Source of the DNA: Lysinibacillus antri
GTDB lineage: Bacteria > Bacillota > Bacilli > Bacillales_A > Planococcaceae
Reading direction: 5' to 3'
Length of the DNA stretch: 64,000 nucleotides
Assembly (NCBI RefSeq): GCF_003977595.1
Contig: NZ_RYYR01000005.1
Span: forward strand, 1 to 64,000
Every line of letters starts with the position of its first letter. The stretch's first letter is position 1. Under the pieces are notes generated by a model. It made no database searches. It was not told the DNA's origin and worked only from the letters and a program-made list of their open reading frames with translations. The position numbers were made by a program, and so were the translations under genes. This document shows, one piece after another, positions 35,624 through 45,306 of the stretch.

Positions 35624-35674
35624 ATTGTATATTATGTTATGTGACATATCAATTTAATGTTAGTTAAATTAACA
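35624..35674 (-). promoter_or_regulatory. glnRA promoter with two GlnR boxes
   Basis: On the minus strand TTGATA (35652-35647), 17 bases, then TACAAT (35629-35624) make a sigma-A promoter. An exact TGTNA-N7-TNACA box, TGTTAATTTAACTAACA, lies just upstream (35674-35658). A second, with one mismatch (TGTCACATAACATAATA, 35646-35630), fills the promoter spacer. This matches the two-site autoregulation known for glnRA. Confidence 0.85.
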
Positions 35675-35845
35675 TATGTTTTTTAGATTTTTTTCATCTC
35701 AATGTTAGATAAAGGGCAAACCTATCTACGGCAAGGATTCCCGTCATTACAGTAACCGCATAGTAAAATGTTTGCTGGGCATAATTCACATTAAAAGCTA
35801 ACACGGAAATCACTTCCCCCATTCGCTTATTTACCTCTGAAAACA

Positions 35846-35890
35846 CAAAAAAGCCATTCAACAAGTTATAAACTCATTGAACAGCTTTTT
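35846..35890 (-). terminator. Terminator of ribU
   Basis: AAAAAGCTGTTCAA..GAG and CTTGTTGAATGGCTTTTTT on the minus strand form a long interrupted stem with a T-run, 13 bases past the ribU stop. The intergenic stretch 35675-35845 shows no gene. Confidence 0.75.
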
Positions 35891-35902
35891 GATTTATATG
35901 AT

Positions 35903-36481
35903 TTATAATAAATATTGCGCTCGTTGGTTTTCGATCCATACTCTCATTGTACGGAACAAGACCACCACAATAAATAGTAACATAATTCCTTTAACAATAT
36001 TAAATGGTAAAATACCAAGTACAATTGTTTCTTTCATGTCAAAACTTCCCCAACCAAGGAAGTACGTATACATCGGTAAGAAAGCAACGTAGTTTAGTAA
36101 ACTCATACCTAATGACATAACTACTGTACCTACACTTAATCCAACAACTAACCCTTTTAATGTAGGGAATTTTTTGTAAATGTAATATACAGGTAAAATG
36201 AATAAAACTCCTGTCATAAAGTTTGCCATATGTCCTACAGGTACTCCAGTTGGTGCGCCCGAGAAAATCCAGTCGAGAATGTTTTTAAACAATTCTACTA
36301 AAATACCAGCAACTGGACCCATTGTGATTGCAGCAATTAACGGTGGTACATCACTGAAGTCAATTTGCAGGAACACTGGGAACCATGGTAACGGGAAGTT
36401 TAGTAGCATTAAAATAAATGAAATACTACTTAACATCGCGATTGTTACGAATGAACGTAACTTGAGCTTTTGATTTTTCAT
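35903..36481 (-). CDS. ribU: Riboflavin transporter RibU (ECF S component)
   Basis: 192 residues with six hydrophobic helices. It has the RibU-type start KLRSFVTIAMLSSISFILMLLNFPLPW..LQIDFSDVPPLIAAITMGPVAGILVELFKN. It takes up riboflavin with shared ECF energising subunits encoded elsewhere. GAGGAG precedes the ATG. The FMN riboswitch upstream confirms the substrate. No riboflavin synthesis genes are adjacent. Confidence 0.94.
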   Translation of the reverse strand: MKNQKLKLRSFVTIAMLSSISFILMLLNFPLPWFPVFLQIDFSDVPPLIAAITMGPVAGILVELFKNILDWIFSGAPTGVPVGHMANFMTGVLFILPVYYIYKKFPTLKGLVVGLSVGTVVMSLGMSLLNYVAFLPMYTYFLGWGSFDMKETIVLGILPFNIVKGIMLLFIVVVLFRTMRVWIENQRAQYLL

Positions 36482-36547
36482 TGTAAATCTCTCCTCTTTG
36501 CTGATTCAACTAAGCAAGAAGAAAGGTCCGTCCATTCGTGATCCCCC

Positions 36548-36590
36548 TCTTTTAAAAATAAAAATCCCTTATGCAATAAGAGCATAAGGG
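36548..36590 (-). terminator. Riboswitch-controlled terminator before ribU
   Basis: CCCTTATGC (36590-36582, minus strand) pairs perfectly with GCATAAGGG (36574-36566), followed by ATTTTTATTTTTAAAAG. It lies between the FMN aptamer and ribU, so ligand binding probably ends transcription here. Confidence 0.85.
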
Positions 36591-36743
36591 AGAATAGGCA
36601 CATTTAAAAGAGAATTAAAAAATTGTACGTTAAACAAGAGTTTCTAAAAATAGACAACTCAAATAAAAGTAGTCACAATACAAAAATTTGTACTGTTGAT
36701 ACTCTACATACAGTTTTTCATTCCGAGAACGAATAAGACCGTA

Positions 36744-36913
36744 CCTTCACCTTCTCCCATCCAGACTATACTGTCGGCTTTGGAATTGCACCAAATCCTG
36801 CTCAAAGTGAGCTCGCGGGCTGAAGAAAACATATTGCATAATCCTCCAAGTAAATGGTCGGAAAATGCGATTTCTATTACCGCCGATCGGGAATTTCACC
36901 CTGCCCCGAAGAT
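36744..36913 (-). ncRNA. FMN riboswitch (RFN element)
   Basis: The minus strand carries the conserved RFN parts in order: CTTCGGGGCAGGGTGAAATT, CCCGATCGGCGGT, AGCCCGCGAGC, GAGCAGGATTTGGTGCAATTC, CGACAGTATAGTCTGGATGG and GAGAAGGTGAAGG. The variable arm lies between. It senses FMN and acts on ribU through the terminator at 36566-36590. Confidence 0.95.
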
Positions 36914-37061
36914 GAATCAATATTTAATTGGTATTACAATGCAATTATATCTCGAAAATGAGGTATTGTAAATAGTACTTTTCAAAAGGGTGATATAACT
37001 CACAAAATGTTTTTAAAATTTGATCAACAAAAAAAGTGGGAAGTAACCCCCACTCAATTGT

Positions 37062-38264
37062 TTATTGGAAAACTGTTTCGTACGGAATTTCATTTGGCGC
37101 GACTGGCATCGGTAATGGATCGGCAAAGTTAAAACCTTGCCATTCGATTTGTGCGATATTGTTGAACAGAACTTGCTTATTAAAGCCTGAAGCAGTTAAC
37201 AGTATTCCTTCAATCATTTGCATTGCATCACCTTGATCATAGTTCATTAAATCTAGTTGCTTTGTGAACGTTACTACTACAACATTTTCAGTTATAGATA
37301 TTTCATACTCCACTTCTGGTAGAATGACCGTTTTGTATATATCATTCGTTTCTTCCTTCATTGCCATCAGTGCCTCTTCTACCGTTTTATAAGTAACTCT
37401 AAAATTTGGTGTTAAATATTCGGATCCATCTGCCTGCGTATGTTTAAAATAATTAAATTGACCTTTTGCTTTTAATGGGATTGGCTTACTTGGCTCCCCG
37501 GCTTCACTGAATTCAAAAATTGACCCATCTTCGTTACGCAACAACACTTCATCATAGTAATAATGGAACGTGTCAAATAGTGATGCAGTATACGTTGCAG
37601 AAGAAGCAGATGCGGTATCATAAGGCTGGTTACTTGGCAGTGTATGGATAACCTGGTTCCCTTGCTCGGAAATATTCCCGACAAATGGATGGTATTCCCT
37701 AAATCCAATAGCACTTTCATTGAAGTTTTCGGCATATTGATTATATAATGCCACACCTGTTGGATTTGTATTGCCAAAGTCCTGTTGAATCCGCTCATTC
37801 GGAATTAGCACAGTCACCGGTACACTGTCTGCTGCATCACTTGCTAACCCTAGTTGAAATACAGTTTTGCCTTCAAGTTCGTCGGGGTAAACAGCTGTAC
37901 TTAGATTCGTCATTTCTGCTGCCATCAAGCCCATTGATTCTTCTTCCATCCCTGTATCCATTATTCTTGATGCGTCATTTGATATTTCTTTTGCTTCTTG
38001 TGCCGTACTGTCCAAGCTTTCTTGGTTCATTTGTTTCGTGAAGGACGTACCTACAATCGCAAGAACTAGAATGGCAGCAACTGATATAATAAATGGTAAC
38101 CAATTGATTTTTTTCTTTTGTTTCATTGGTACCAACTCTTCCTCAAATACCCCTTCATCTTGTAGGCGCTTGAACACATCATCTTTAGAACGATGATCAT
38201 GAATTTTTGGTACATTCGATAGCAGTTCTTCAATTTTGTCATCGTCCCATTTTTCATGATTCAT
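37062..38264 (-). CDS. rsiX: Membrane-bound anti-sigma factor RsiX-like
   Basis: 400 residues. A cytoplasmic N-terminus (about 1-55, sigma-binding), one membrane helix (about 53-73) and a large extracytoplasmic domain. It overlaps the end of sigX by 11 bases and is preceded by GGAGGCG, so the two are coupled, as in the B. subtilis sigX-rsiX operon after resE. Inferred role: it holds SigX inactive at the membrane until envelope stress. The extracytoplasmic domain is not recognisable as a named family to me. Confidence 0.85.
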   Translation of the reverse strand: MNHEKWDDDKIEELLSNVPKIHDHRSKDDVFKRLQDEGVFEEELVPMKQKKKINWLPFIISVAAILVLAIVGTSFTKQMNQESLDSTAQEAKEISNDASRIMDTGMEEESMGLMAAEMTNLSTAVYPDELEGKTVFQLGLASDAADSVPVTVLIPNERIQQDFGNTNPTGVALYNQYAENFNESAIGFREYHPFVGNISEQGNQVIHTLPSNQPYDTASASSATYTASLFDTFHYYYDEVLLRNEDGSIFEFSEAGEPSKPIPLKAKGQFNYFKHTQADGSEYLTPNFRVTYKTVEEALMAMKEETNDIYKTVILPEVEYEISITENVVVVTFTKQLDLMNYDQGDAMQMIEGILLTASGFNKQVLFNNIAQIEWQGFNFADPLPMPVAPNEIPYETVFQ

Positions 38265-38793
38265 AATGATTCGCCTCCGTTTCTTCTGAAGTTGTTAGCA
38301 GTTCTCTTAGTTGTTTTATTGCGCGATGTTGGGTTGTTTTGACCTTACCTTCCGACCAATTTAAAATTGCTGCGGTTTCTGAAATCGAAAGCTCTTGGAA
38401 ATAACGCATAATGATGACCATTTTTTGATCCCCTGTGCATTTCTCCAAAGCCCCAAGCAGTTGTTTCATTTCATCATTTAATTCAACTAAACTTTCCGGC
38501 GATTTCATCGGAGAAACCAGTTGTTCAGTTTCCCAATTAAAGGCGTCGAAATTATGGGCTGATCGTACTGCATGTTTTCTAAAATAATCAATGGCTACAT
38601 TTTTTGCAATCGCAAAGAGCCACGTTTTTTCAGAACTTCTACCTTGAAAGCGTTCATAGGATTTAATCACTCGAACATATACTTCGTGGGATAAATCTTC
38701 TGCTACCCCACGATTTTTTACTAAATAAATTAAAAACTGAAAGACATCTTGGTGATATCGATCATATAACGAATGGAAAATGGATTCTTTCAA
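38254..38793 (-). CDS. sigX: ECF RNA polymerase sigma factor SigX
   Basis: About 179 residues with sigma-70 regions 2 (LYDRYHQDVFQFLIYLVKNRGVAEDLSHEVYVRVIKSYERF...KTWLFAIAKNVAIDYFRK) and 4 (KMVIIMRYFQELSISETAAILNWSEGKVKTTQHRAIKQL). It directs envelope-modification genes. I place the start at TTG 38793, with GGGGGTGG upstream and consistent with an ECF promoter 28 bases farther up. An 18-codon extension reads through that leader and is rejected. Its place between resE and rsiX supports the name. Confidence 0.88.
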   Translation of the reverse strand: MKESIFHSLYDRYHQDVFQFLIYLVKNRGVAEDLSHEVYVRVIKSYERFQGRSSEKTWLFAIAKNVAIDYFRKHAVRSAHNFDAFNWETEQLVSPMKSPESLVELNDEMKQLLGALEKCTGDQKMVIIMRYFQELSISETAAILNWSEGKVKTTQHRAIKQLRELLTTSEETEANHYES

Positions 38794-38820
38794 CCCACAC
38801 CACCCCCGTTCTATGAATTT

Positions 38821-38846
38821 GTCGTGTTTATGGTGAAAAAGTTTCA
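38821..38846 (-). promoter_or_regulatory. Autoregulatory ECF promoter of sigX
   Basis: TGAAAC (38846-38841), 16 bases, CGAC (38824-38821) on the minus strand, the ECF consensus of SigX/SigW-type promoters. It lies directly before the sigX leader, so positive autoregulation is expected. Confidence 0.75.
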
Positions 38847-38863
38847 ATCACAGCTCATAATCT

Positions 38864-39040
38864 AAAAGAAAAGCGGAAGCGGCTCGCCCAGCTCCGAAAA
38901 AAACTGGCCGCCAAGAACGCCACATCGTGTGGCATTGTCGGCACTCGTACATCCGTGTACTTCGGAGACTTCCGACAAGCATGCTTGCATGCGTAGGAGG
39001 AAGTTGAAGTTTTCGAGGAGCTAGCCGCTGCAGCTAGACA
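38864..39040. repeat. Full-length copy of the dispersed intergenic repeat
   Basis: About 177 bases, starting AAAAGAAAAGCGGAAGCGGC and ending AGCTAGACA. It contains internal complementary pieces (GCCACA..TGTGGC, CGTACA..TGTACT) and the block GCATGCTTGCATGCGTAGG that is also in the copy at 51413. It separates sigX from resE. Confidence 0.75.
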
Positions 39041-39078
39041 TTAAAAGAAAAGCAGGGAAACTAAATCCCCTGCTTACG

Positions 39079-40854
39079 TTAAAGTGGTAAATAGAACGTA
39101 AAGGTTGTCCCTTCTCCTACTATACTATCCACTCGAATGTTTCCTTTATGCGATTCTACAATATTTTTCGCAATGGCAAGGCCTAAACCAGTACCACCTT
39201 TTGACCTTGTTCTCGCTTTGTCTGCCTTGTAAAAACGTTCAAATACAAAAGGTAAATCTTCTTGTGGTATTCCTTCGCCTGTATCTGCTACTTGAATTTT
39301 CGCATAGGATAATTCATGTTCAAGCGATACTGTTACACTACCTTCTTTCGGTGTATGACGGATGGCATTATCAATTAAATTAGTCAGAACTTGTTCAATA
39401 CGATCTTCATCTAAATTAATTTTCACTTCATTTGATAAAGTTGTGTGGAATTGCAATTGGACATGGTTTTCTTTTGCCACTTGCGCAAATTTTTGTGTAA
39501 TCCGTTCCATCACATGGACAGCTGGGACATCCTCTTTAAATAGCGTAGTATGACCTGATTCCATCCGCGCTAAATCTAATAAATCTTTCACAAGTCTACC
39601 CATTCGTTGAGATTCGTCATAGATTATTTTAATCATTTCATTGCGTTCTTCTTCTTCGGTTACGACATCATCTAACAACGCTTCCGAATAGCCTTGCAAC
39701 ATCGCGATTGGCGTTCGAAGTTCATGGGAGACATTAGCAATGAAGTCTGAACGTAATTTCTCTAGTTTCATTTGCTCTGTCATATCCCGAATTACCGCAA
39801 TCGCTCCACGAATCGATTGTTTACTATTTTTTAACGGACTAAATGTTATACGATAGTAGGAGCCGTCCATCTCAAGATCTTCTTCTAGCTTATCCTCAAA
39901 AGAAAGTACATGATCAAGCATATCCAATATTTCAATAGGAATCGGGCTATCTTCTTGCGATTTTTTCCGAATAAACCATTTTTGTAATAAGCGATCCGCT
40001 GGTGGATTGCTTAGTAAAATTGTTCGGTCCAAATTAAACGTAATCACACTATCTGTCATCGATGTTAAAACACTAGCTAATTGTTCTTTTTCCTGATTAA
40101 TCACTTCTAAATGATGCTTTAACTGTCTACCCATTTGATTAAATGCAACAGCTAATTGACCAATCTCATCATTTTGAGTAGTTGGCAATGTCTCATCAAA
40201 TTTTCCCTTTGCCAACTCAAAGGCATGTTCGCGCATTTTTCGAAGTGGCCATGTAATTCGAGAAGACAGGAAAAAAGCAAAAAATGTTGTTAAGACAAAC
40301 GCGATAAAAGCTGATAAAAATACGATTTTCGTTGTTTGTTGAGAAGTTTTATGAAGGGCATTTGGATTTTGATAAATAAAAATCGCCCCATGTAGCTCAC
40401 CCTCACTTTTTAATGGATAACTTAGAACGATATAGGATTCCATCTTTTCGTTTTCAACTTGTGATGGTAAAATCATTTCTTTAATAATTGGCTCATTTGT
40501 TTCAAATATATTGTCAAATGCTTTATTTTCAATGATTTTATTTTGAATTTCTTCTTTATGATTACCTACGTGGAACGTTGAAACAATTTCTCGATTTGGC
40601 GATGCTAAAAAAGCATTTGTATCTTCTGTTAACATCTCGGTAATAATTTCATCGGTTAACTGTTCCAAATCATAATTATCAACAATGCTTGCTATCGTGG
40701 AGGCAGTTTGGTTTAACGATTGTTCTGCTTTTTCTTTATGATAATCTTCTAAGAACTCTAGCATTAATACCGTAAAGACAAATAAAACAAATGAAACGAG
40801 AAGCAATATGGTAATCCATAGCTTCCCGACAATACTTCTCCATATTTTATTCAT
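39079..40854 (-). CDS. resE: Sensor histidine kinase ResE
   Basis: About 591 residues: membrane helices near 10-30 and 175-197 flank an extracytoplasmic sensor, then HAMP, a PAS domain, HisKA (FIANVSHELRTPIAMLQGYSEAL) and HATPase (NLIDNAIRHTP..ADTGEGIPQEDLPFVFERFYKADKARTRSKGGTGLGLAIAKN). It phosphorylates ResD under oxygen limitation or nitric oxide. The ATG at 40854 follows GAGG by 6 bases and overlaps resD. Confidence 0.94.
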   Translation of the reverse strand: MNKIWRSIVGKLWITILLLVSFVLFVFTVLMLEFLEDYHKEKAEQSLNQTASTIASIVDNYDLEQLTDEIITEMLTEDTNAFLASPNREIVSTFHVGNHKEEIQNKIIENKAFDNIFETNEPIIKEMILPSQVENEKMESYIVLSYPLKSEGELHGAIFIYQNPNALHKTSQQTTKIVFLSAFIAFVLTTFFAFFLSSRITWPLRKMREHAFELAKGKFDETLPTTQNDEIGQLAVAFNQMGRQLKHHLEVINQEKEQLASVLTSMTDSVITFNLDRTILLSNPPADRLLQKWFIRKKSQEDSPIPIEILDMLDHVLSFEDKLEEDLEMDGSYYRITFSPLKNSKQSIRGAIAVIRDMTEQMKLEKLRSDFIANVSHELRTPIAMLQGYSEALLDDVVTEEEERNEMIKIIYDESQRMGRLVKDLLDLARMESGHTTLFKEDVPAVHVMERITQKFAQVAKENHVQLQFHTTLSNEVKINLDEDRIEQVLTNLIDNAIRHTPKEGSVTVSLEHELSYAKIQVADTGEGIPQEDLPFVFERFYKADKARTRSKGGTGLGLAIAKNIVESHKGNIRVDSIVGEGTTFTFYLPL

Positions 40855-41563
40855 TGACAACCTCAAATTTATACCCTACGCCCCAAACTGTCACGATCAT
40901 TTTTGCAGCATTTTCTGAAACACGATTTAATTTTTCACGTAAACGCTTCACGTGGGTATCGACAGTTCGAAGGTCACCGAAAAAGTCGTAATGCCAAACT
41001 TCTTTCAATAATTGTTCACGATCAAATACTTTATCTGGCGCTTTTGCTAAAAAGTATAAAAGCTCATATTCTTTCGGTGTTAAGTTAACTTCTGTTCCAT
41101 CCGCTGTTACACGATGCGCATCATGATCAATTGTGAGATGTGGAAAAACAACTAAATCCTTTGATGAGGATGGACTTGAAACAGGTGAAAATGCAATCGA
41201 GCGACGTAAAATGGCTTTAACACGTAATACAACTTCACGTGGGCTAAAAGGCTTTACAATATAGTCATCTGCCCCTAGCTCAAACCCTTGTACACGGTTT
41301 GCTTCTTCCCCTTTTGCTGTTAATAAAATAATTGGCGTCATTTTTTTCTCACGTAACTCTGCACACACTTGAAGCCCGTCTTTTTCAGGCATCATTATAT
41401 CTAATAATATACAATGGTAATCTTTTTCTAACGCTTTTGAGAGTGCCATTTCCCCATTTTCAGCTTCTTCTACATCATAGCCTTCTCGTTCAAGATACAT
41501 TTTTAATAAACGGCGAATGCGATCTTCATCATCTACTACTAATACAGAAATATTTTCAGACAT
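40847..41563 (-). CDS. resD: Response regulator ResD
   Basis: 238 residues, OmpR class: a receiver with VVDDEDR, phospho-acceptor in CILLDIMMPEKDG and PIILLTAKGEEAN, and a C-terminal winged helix (VNLTPKEYELLYFLAKAPDKVFDREQLLKEVW...RTVDTHVKRLREKL). It controls respiration and anaerobic genes. The ATG at 41563 has GAGGGG 8 bases upstream. A terminator separates it from resC, so resDE has its own promoter as well. Confidence 0.95.
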   Translation of the reverse strand: MSENISVLVVDDEDRIRRLLKMYLEREGYDVEEAENGEMALSKALEKDYHCILLDIMMPEKDGLQVCAELREKKMTPIILLTAKGEEANRVQGFELGADDYIVKPFSPREVVLRVKAILRRSIAFSPVSSPSSSKDLVVFPHLTIDHDAHRVTADGTEVNLTPKEYELLYFLAKAPDKVFDREQLLKEVWHYDFFGDLRTVDTHVKRLREKLNRVSENAAKMIVTVWGVGYKFEVVNE

Positions 41564-41684
41564 AGGTTTTACCCCTCTCAATTCTTTCTCTCTATTCTAT
41601 TGTACAATTTCGTGTCGAAAAATTAAAGAAAATATCATAATTCATCAATAATATGGAAAACATCTCACGAATCTAGGGGGATTA

Positions 41685-41735
41685 TTAGCCAAACATAGCA
41701 CAATATTAGCCAAGCTAAGACGAATATTAGAAATT
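41685..41735. repeat. Three-unit ATTAGCCAAA array with a 21-bp period
   Basis: TTAG cores start at 41685, 41706 and 41727, exactly 21 apart. This is the same motif as the array at 31637. It lies upstream of resD. Confidence 0.8.
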
Positions 41736-41749
41736 CATCAACTGTTATT

Positions 41750-41788
41750 CATAAAAAAAGTTCTTCCCTAAATAAGAGAAGAACTTTT
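41750..41788 (-). terminator. Terminator after resC
   Basis: AAAAGTTCTTC (41788-41778, minus strand) pairs perfectly with GAAGAACTTTT (41766-41756), followed by TTTATG. It makes resABC and resDE partly separate units. Confidence 0.85.
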
Positions 41789-41795
41789 ACATTAT

Positions 41796-42983
41796 TTAAG
41801 CATACGAGTGTAAACCAGCAATTACTAGGTTTACAACAATTAAGTTAAATAGAATAATGGCAAAACCGATTAGGGCAAGCCAAGCACTCTTTTTGCCTTC
41901 CCAACCTTTTGATAAACGAAGATGAAGGAATGCTGCATAGAATAACCATGTAATAAGTGCCCATACTTCTTTTGGATCCCATCCCCAGAAGCGACCCCAT
42001 GCTTCCTGTGCCCAAATCATCGCAAATACTAATGCTCCTAAACTAAAGATAGGGAACCCGATTAATACAGAACGGTAACCAATTTCGTCTAGTAAATTTA
42101 GATTCACTTTTTGAACTAATGGATGTAACATTGCAAGAATTCGTCTACGAGTCACTAATCGAATTAATAAATATAGAATTGATCCAGCAATAAATGACCA
42201 GAAAACAACTGTTAACTTTTTCGCATTAATGACAGGTGGCATTTCTGCTAACGGTTCCATTACATTATCTGTTAACAATTCTGATTCGTTCATACCAAAG
42301 ACGGCTGGCATGTTATAAATAATTTCTTGTTGTGCACCGTTTTTATCCACATACGTGAAGGCAGCTTCATAGCCCATCCCTCTAAATATGACTGTTACAG
42401 CGACAAATCCAATGACAAGTACCATGAAATAAAGCACTGCTTCTAACCAAAAGCGACCTTTTGATTTTACTTTCGGATCAACAGCTTTTAATAAATAAAT
42501 TAACCCAGCCACAGCACTAATAGCTAAAACCGATTGCCCAAGAGCAGCAGTAATTACGTGAATTGTTAACCAATAACTTTGTAATGATGGTACGAGTGGC
42601 GTAACCTCATTCGGGAACATTGCTGCATAAGCAATAATCAAAAGTGCAATAGGCAATGCAACTAAGCCAAGCACTGATAATCGATACATATAGTAAATTA
42701 AAATAAAGGCACCGATGATAAACATACCAAATGCTGTCGTAAATTCGAACATATTACTTACAGGGGCATGTCCTGTATGAATCCAACGTGTAATAAAGTA
42801 TCCTAATTGTGCTAGGAACCCGATAATTGTTACGATAATAGCTAATTTTCCCCAAGTATTTGCACGTTTTTCCGCTCCATCTGGTTTCGATGTTTTAATA
42901 GCACCACCAAATAGGAACGTACCTATTAAATAAGCAATAAACGCTACAAATAGCAAATTGCCACTTAAATCAATTAAATTCAT
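41796..42983 (-). CDS. resC: Cytochrome c biogenesis protein ResC (CcsA)
   Basis: 395 residues with about eight membrane helices. The tryptophan-rich haem-handling motif [21 protein letters not shown] is near the C-terminus, and flanking histidines ([23 protein letters not shown]) serve as likely haem ligands. With ResB it exports haem and attaches it to apocytochromes c. It overlaps resB by 4 bases. Confidence 0.95.
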   Translation of the reverse strand: MNLIDLSGNLLFVAFIAYLIGTFLFGGAIKTSKPDGAEKRANTWGKLAIIVTIIGFLAQLGYFITRWIHTGHAPVSNMFEFTTAFGMFIIGAFILIYYMYRLSVLGLVALPIALLIIAYAAMFPNEVTPLVPSLQSYWLTIHVITAALGQSVLAISAVAGLIYLLKAVDPKVKSKGRFWLEAVLYFMVLVIGFVAVTVIFRGMGYEAAFTYVDKNGAQQEIIYNMPAVFGMNESELLTDNVMEPLAEMPPVINAKKLTVVFWSFIAGSILYLLIRLVTRRRILAMLHPLVQKVNLNLLDEIGYRSVLIGFPIFSLGALVFAMIWAQEAWGRFWGWDPKEVWALITWLFYAAFLHLRLSKGWEGKKSAWLALIGFAIILFNLIVVNLVIAGLHSYA

Positions 42984-44644
42984 AAGGTGTTGTCACCTTC
43001 CTTTTCTTTTTGACCTTCTTCTTCCTCTTTTTCTACCTGGTCAATAAATTGAGGTAAATGTGCGTATTCTGTAATAGTATTCAAATCTTTTTTAATATTA
43101 AACCAGTTTTTATTTGCATGTGCTGCAAGACGGATTGAACCATCTTGTAATTGCTCTACCCAAATACGACGATGATTCCAATACGAACCAATAGCTACAC
43201 CTAACATAAAGATCATACCACCGATAAATAAAATTGGAATTGTGCGATCTTTATGAACTGTTAAACCGGACATATTTCGCGTTTCAACACCTTTAAATTT
43301 CATTTTATATGCATTATCACCATTCGGTTCAATGGTTTGCTTAATCGCAACAAAACTCACTTCTCCGTCTGGTTGTTCAGGCGTCGTCATTTTGAAAATA
43401 AATGCAGGATTATTCGGAGTGGATGTAGCTGTTTGTGGTTCCCCGTCTTTAAATCCACTGAAATCAGGATAGTATCCTAATAAACTTACCTTTGTTTGTT
43501 CGTTAATGACATATTCATTTTGAGGGTTTGTTAAATCCACGCTAACATCCCCTAATTCCTCGCCTGTCGCTTTGTTTGTCAGGGAGAAATTCATTGCTTT
43601 TAATTCATTTAAACGAAAATCCATTTGATACAATGAATAGCCTTCATGTTGTAGTGGATGATTTACACGAATTGAATATTCTTTCACGAGTTCTAAATTG
43701 TCCGTTTGTCCAGGAATTGCATCTTCCGGTTGTTTGTATAATTTCACATTCGTTTGATAGTTTTTCGCAACAGCATTAACTCCTTGCTGAATTTGCGCTT
43801 CTGTTTTTTCATTATCATGCATTTCTAAAATGAACTTTTCATTTTTAATAAAGTAACCATCCATACCTGGAATTGTACGCGTTTCACCTTCACGTACCCA
43901 TATGGACTCGTCCACATAAAAACCAGGTAACAGTCTTAACATGACACCAAGTAAGAAAACAATTAATCCTACATGGTTTATGTATGGGCCATAACGTGCA
44001 AAACGACCGCGTTCTGCTAAAATAGCATTTCCTTCACGACGAACATTGTATTTTAGCTTTTTCATTTGCTCTTCAACTAAGTCAAGGGTTTTAGAAGAGT
44101 CCCCTTCCGTTACTGGACCTGCTGCAACGACACGTTGACGTTTCATAAAGCTTTCATGACGTTTCACTCGTTGATTTTTTAATGATTTGTGTAAAGGAAT
44201 ACCTCGGTCAAGACTGGCAATAATAATCGAAATCCCAAGTAACCCTACTAAAATTTGGAACCACCATGAACTATAAACATCGGAAAGTCCTAGTTGGTAA
44301 TATAGTTTACCGAGGGAACCATATGTTTCTTCATAATAAATTGCTCGTTCTGCTTCTGTGGCAACGCCTACATAAAATTCTTGGGGGAAAATTGTCCCAA
44401 TTGATGCAGCGACTAAATTGATAATAATTAGGGAAACGCCAACTTTTACACTCGAAAAGAAATTCCAAATCTTATCGATAATCGATTTGTTTCGCGTTTT
44501 TGAACGAATAGCGATTCCATCATAGCGCATATCTACAATTTTTCGATCTTTTTCCTCTTCGGTTAGAGGCCGTCCACATTTTTCACAGAGTTTGGTACCT
44601 TGTGGATTTTCATGTCCACAAGCACAAATGATTTTTTCCATCAT
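42980..44644 (-). CDS. resB: Cytochrome c biogenesis protein ResB
   Basis: 554 residues. It opens with a small zinc ribbon ([19 protein letters not shown]), then four membrane helices (about 68-90, 125-150, 217-240, and near 470-490) around a large extracytoplasmic domain. It works with ResC in system II haem delivery. The start may be either of two adjacent ATG codons; AGGAG precedes them. It lies 3 bases after resA. Confidence 0.94.
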   Translation of the reverse strand: MMEKIICACGHENPQGTKLCEKCGRPLTEEEKDRKIVDMRYDGIAIRSKTRNKSIIDKIWNFFSSVKVGVSLIIINLVAASIGTIFPQEFYVGVATEAERAIYYEETYGSLGKLYYQLGLSDVYSSWWFQILVGLLGISIIIASLDRGIPLHKSLKNQRVKRHESFMKRQRVVAAGPVTEGDSSKTLDLVEEQMKKLKYNVRREGNAILAERGRFARYGPYINHVGLIVFLLGVMLRLLPGFYVDESIWVREGETRTIPGMDGYFIKNEKFILEMHDNEKTEAQIQQGVNAVAKNYQTNVKLYKQPEDAIPGQTDNLELVKEYSIRVNHPLQHEGYSLYQMDFRLNELKAMNFSLTNKATGEELGDVSVDLTNPQNEYVINEQTKVSLLGYYPDFSGFKDGEPQTATSTPNNPAFIFKMTTPEQPDGEVSFVAIKQTIEPNGDNAYKMKFKGVETRNMSGLTVHKDRTIPILFIGGMIFMLGVAIGSYWNHRRIWVEQLQDGSIRLAAHANKNWFNIKKDLNTITEYAHLPQFIDQVEKEEEEGQKEKEGDNTL

Positions 44645-44647
44645 CTA

Positions 44648-45193
44648 TTACTCCTGTTCTGGCTTAATTGATTCCATGTATGAAGCAATTTGCGTTTCAT
44701 TCATTTCACCAGTAATAATTTTTTCTACTTTACCTTCTGGATTAATTAAAATGGTAGCAGGTAATAGAGTGACATTATAAGTTGTCATGACGTCTTTCGT
44801 TTCATCTATTGCTACAGGGAAATGAACACCTAAACCTTCAATAAAACTTTTCACTTCAAATTCAGTTTGGGCAATATTTACTGCTAACACTTCTACACCT
44901 TGTTCTTTATAGATGGCATATTGATTGGACATCGCAGGCATCTCTTTTTTACAAGGCTCACACCAAGTACCCCAAAAGTTTAAAAAGATTCCTTTTCCTT
45001 CGTAATCAGAAAGTCGATGTTTTAGATTACTATCATATAAATCAACAAGTTCAAAGTCTGGTGCCACATCGCCTACTTGAAGAACTTCAACCTCTTCTTT
45101 TGTTGCTGAACTATAAACTGTGTACACAATTGCAGCAAGTAGGACAACAAGGATGATCCCACGTGTAATAGAACGTTTCTTTTTCTTATCCAC
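44648..45193 (-). CDS. resA: Thiol-disulfide oxidoreductase ResA
   Basis: 181 residues: an N-terminal membrane anchor (about 11-28) and a TlpA-type thioredoxin domain with WGTWCEPCKKEMP (Cys78 and Cys81). It keeps apocytochrome haem-binding cysteines reduced on the outer face of the membrane. The GTG start is supported by GGAGG 8 bases upstream. It is the first gene of resABC. Confidence 0.95.
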   Translation of the reverse strand: MDKKKKRSITRGIILVVLLAAIVYTVYSSATKEEVEVLQVGDVAPDFELVDLYDSNLKHRLSDYEGKGIFLNFWGTWCEPCKKEMPAMSNQYAIYKEQGVEVLAVNIAQTEFEVKSFIEGLGVHFPVAIDETKDVMTTYNVTLLPATILINPEGKVEKIITGEMNETQIASYMESIKPEQE

Positions 45194-45306
45194 AATCGGT
45201 TACCTCCTACAAAAACTATAAAATCTTTTCTATTATAGCAAACTTCATTTTCTGTTTTTCCCTTGATTATGACTAAAGTTTGAACGTTATCACTACTTAC
45301 TCAGTG

